The notes under the pieces are model-generated. The model did no database searches, was not told the DNA's origin, and worked only from the letters and a program-made list of their open reading frames with translations. A DNA stretch of 38,791 bases from a virus: IMG/VR virus record IMGVR_UViG_3300028837_003302, positions 1 to 38,791 of that record, one strand, 5' to 3'. Shown here piece after piece: positions 37,389-38,791 of this stretch. The translations under genes and the position numbers were made by a program. Each line of letters begins with the position of its first letter. Position 1 is the first letter of the stretch.

Positions 37389-38261
37389 ATGAAAATATCT
37401 AAGTTAGAAAAAAACTTTTATAGTTGGTCTCTTTACGACAGAGGCCTCAGTCCAATAACTATTCAAGATTATCAAAGGAGCTTGAATGTTTTTAAGACAG
37501 ACATAGGAGATCTCCCTGTCGAGAAAATTACTTTAGACCATTTTACTAAGTGGAAAAAGAAATGTATGGAAAGAGGAGTAGGAAGGTATTGTATTGCTGG
37601 CTATATTTTTAATTTGAGAACCTTTTTAAGATATTGCCGATTGAAAGGATTTAAAATGATTGATCCATCAGATATTAAACCACCTAAGTTCATCAAAAAA
37701 GAAGTGATTGTTTTAAACAATAAGGAGGTGAAAAAATTTACTGAGAACATAGACATTAATAAAATTGAAGGATTAAGAAACAGAACTTTAGTTGAAACAT
37801 TATTGGGGACCGGAATGAGAATATCAGAAGCTTTGTCTCTAAATATCTCAGATATTAGAAATGGAGAAGCTAAAATAACAGGAAAAGGAGGAAGGTCAAG
37901 AATAGTTTATTTTTCAAACCGAGCTTTATTTTGGATTGAAAAATATCTCAATGCCAGAACAGACAACTCACCGGCTTTATTTATTACCCATTGCCAGGAA
38001 GGGAAAAGAATATCATTAGCCGTTTTCCAAAGTTGGATACCTCGATATAGGAGACAAATAAAAATGGATTACAAACCAATTTCAGCTCATATTTTCCGTC
38101 ATACTTTCTGCACAAATCTTTTAAGAAACGGTTGCGATATTACATACATTCAAAGACTGGCTGGTCACGAAAGGATTGATACCACTATTCGTCATTATAT
38201 TAATTTGGATCAGAGAGCGCTTAAGGAAGCTCATCAGAAATATCTCAGTTATGATGTATAG
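37389..38261 (+). CDS. int: Tyrosine integrase/recombinase
   Basis: A 290-residue tyrosine recombinase of XerC/D-like size. An N-terminal SAM-like domain (LYDRGLSPITIQDYQRSL) is followed by a catalytic domain with R144 in LLGTGMRISEALSL, K166 in TGKGGRSR, H234 and R237 in HIFRHTFCTNLL, H260 in AGHERIDTT and nucleophile Y270 in RHYINLD. All catalytic residues are present, so it should be active for site-specific integration or excision. GGAGGAG lies 14 nt before the ATG. Its leader holds two promoters, a terminator and an alternative pairing, so its expression is probably regulated at the RNA level. Confidence 0.9.
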   Translation: MKISKLEKNFYSWSLYDRGLSPITIQDYQRSLNVFKTDIGDLPVEKITLDHFTKWKKKCMERGVGRYCIAGYIFNLRTFLRYCRLKGFKMIDPSDIKPPKFIKKEVIVLNNKEVKKFTENIDINKIEGLRNRTLVETLLGTGMRISEALSLNISDIRNGEAKITGKGGRSRIVYFSNRALFWIEKYLNARTDNSPALFITHCQEGKRISLAVFQSWIPRYRRQIKMDYKPISAHIFRHTFCTNLLRNGCDITYIQRLAGHERIDTTIRHYINLDQRALKEAHQKYLSYDV

Positions 38262-38267
38262 TTTGGG

Positions 38268-38279
38268 GACTTGACAAGG
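38268..38279 (+). repeat. 12-bp direct repeat right of the integrase gene
   Basis: A second copy of GACTTGACAAGG, identical to 37216-37227, 7 nt after the integrase stop. It includes the -35 of the promoter at 38271. Confidence 0.45.
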
Positions 38280-38299
38280 ATTCTTGGATTTGGTAATAT
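38271..38299 (+). promoter_or_regulatory. Sigma70 promoter for the early HTH genes
   Basis: TTGACA (38271-38276), 17-bp spacer, TAATAT (38294-38299). Transcription should start near 38306, 23 nt before ATG 38329. If the genome is circular, it would run on into the genes at 1-386 and the folded RNA at 391-509, making it a candidate early promoter. Confidence 0.65.
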
Positions 38300-38328
38300 G
38301 GGTATGTAAGGATAAACTGTGGAAAACT

Positions 38329-38514
38329 ATGAAAAACAATCCTAATATAAAGCACGAAGAAAGAGATAAAAGAATTTATGAAATGTATAAGAAAACCGCT
38401 TATACTTTTCGAGGTTTAGGAAAATTATTTAGATTAAGTCATCCAAGAATTATTGCTATTGTAAAAGAATATGAGAAAAAAGAGAAAGAAAGAAAGCTAT
38501 CAAGAGATAGCTAA
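38329..38514 (+). CDS. Small helix-turn-helix protein
   Basis: A 61-residue basic protein. ATG 38329 is used; the TTG at 38284 lies inside the promoter. RDKRIYEMYKKTAYTFRGLG, then KLFRLSHPRIIAIVKEYE, is a helix-turn-helix like region 4 of sigma factors or homeodomain-like repressors. It may regulate the integrase or early promoters. It overlaps the next gene by 44 nt in another frame. Confidence 0.6.
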   Translation: MKNNPNIKHEERDKRIYEMYKKTAYTFRGLGKLFRLSHPRIIAIVKEYEKKEKERKLSRDS

Positions 38515-38791
38515 TTATTGGGGTGTTTCCCGGCAAAGAGTTCATCAAGTTTTAACTGGTTATCGTTCAAAATACGCATCAAAAGAAGCAATTTTAAAAC
38601 GAGATCATTATCGATGCCAAAAATGTGGAGAAGACAAGGAAGAACTTTTAGACATACATCATATTCTTCCACGAAATTTTGGTGGCACAAACAGAAAAGA
38701 AAATTTAATAGTTTTGTGTAATAGATGTCATCATAAGGAACATTGGAAAATTATCAATAAAGCTTTAAAGCTTTATTATAAGAGAAAATGA
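38471..38791 (+). CDS. HTH-HNH endonuclease
   Basis: A 106-residue protein. The N-terminal helix-turn-helix SYQEIANYWGVSRQRVHQVL (about 9-28) is followed by an HNH nuclease with C49 and C52 (CQKC), DIHHILPRNFGGTNRKENL (D61, H63, H64, N78) and CNRCHHKEH (C83, C86, H91). The HTH resembles that in the overlapping upstream gene, so the two may derive from one HTH module. Sequence-guided homing or restriction-like activity is possible. It ends on the last base of the window. Confidence 0.8.
   Translation: MRKKRKKESYQEIANYWGVSRQRVHQVLTGYRSKYASKEAILKRDHYRCQKCGEDKEELLDIHHILPRNFGGTNRKENLIVLCNRCHHKEHWKIINKALKLYYKRK

Noticed and set aside
1-38791. CRISPR array or direct terminal repeats
   Set aside because: No regularly spaced repeats were seen, and the first and last hundred bases do not match.

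Overview
The window reads as an essentially complete genome of a tailed bacteriophage of about 39 kb, with every convincing gene on the + strand and very little spacing between genes. The first gene starts at base 1 and the last stops at base 38791, so this may be a circular or permuted genome cut at a gene boundary. A tyrosine integrase suggests a temperate phage. A portal, a scaffold, an HK97-type capsid protein, a head-tail adaptor, a probable beta-propeller protein and a very large internal-virion-like protein, with no recognisable tail tube or sheath, suggest a podovirus-like particle. Sigma70-type promoters, T-tract terminators and Sec signal peptides point to a bacterial host. AGA/AGG and ATA codons are frequent and many genes lack a clear Shine-Dalgarno sequence. 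A small secreted coiled-coil protein resembles ones common in Patescibacteria, so such a host is possible but not shown. TGA, TAA and TAG all act as normal stops.

Layout. 1-2565: small early genes, then a folded RNA (391-509) leading a recombination pair, a RecT/Rad52-like annealing protein and a PD-(D/E)XK exonuclease. 2616-6462: an HNH gene that seems to have invaded the start of a winged-helix replication gene, followed by AT-rich small genes and a Holliday-junction-resolvase-like nuclease. 6467-8918: a DUF4177-like gene and a phage chaperonin operon, groES - unknown gene - groEL. 8923-13409: small genes and the terminase subunits. 13417-13630: an HNH remnant, then a consensus promoter followed at once by a strong terminator. 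13635-22064: portal, scaffold, major capsid, beta-helix and other head proteins, with strongly folded intergenic leaders. 22069-34351: fibre-like and tail/adaptor proteins, a LysM protein and a 1227-residue virion protein ending in an HNH nuclease domain. 34367-37203: lysis region with two holin-like proteins, zinc ribbons, a Cys/His hydrolase-like gene interrupted in frame by a LAGLIDADG endonuclease, and a lytic transglycosylase. 37204-38791: terminators and promoters, integrase, then two overlapping HTH genes, one fused to HNH; these would run into the gene at base 1 if the genome is circular.

Two themes stand out. First, RNA structure: in a genome where genes often overlap by ATGA, about ten genes are preceded by strong hairpins, and six non-coding leaders share the motif AAAGGYCG 25-53 nt before the start codon, five of them just after a hairpin. 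Two promoters are followed directly by terminators, which suggests attenuation or small RNAs. Second, invading nucleases: two free HNH genes, one HNH remnant, one LAGLIDADG insertion and one HNH domain fused to a virion protein.

All family calls rest on reading motifs by eye; no database search was made.
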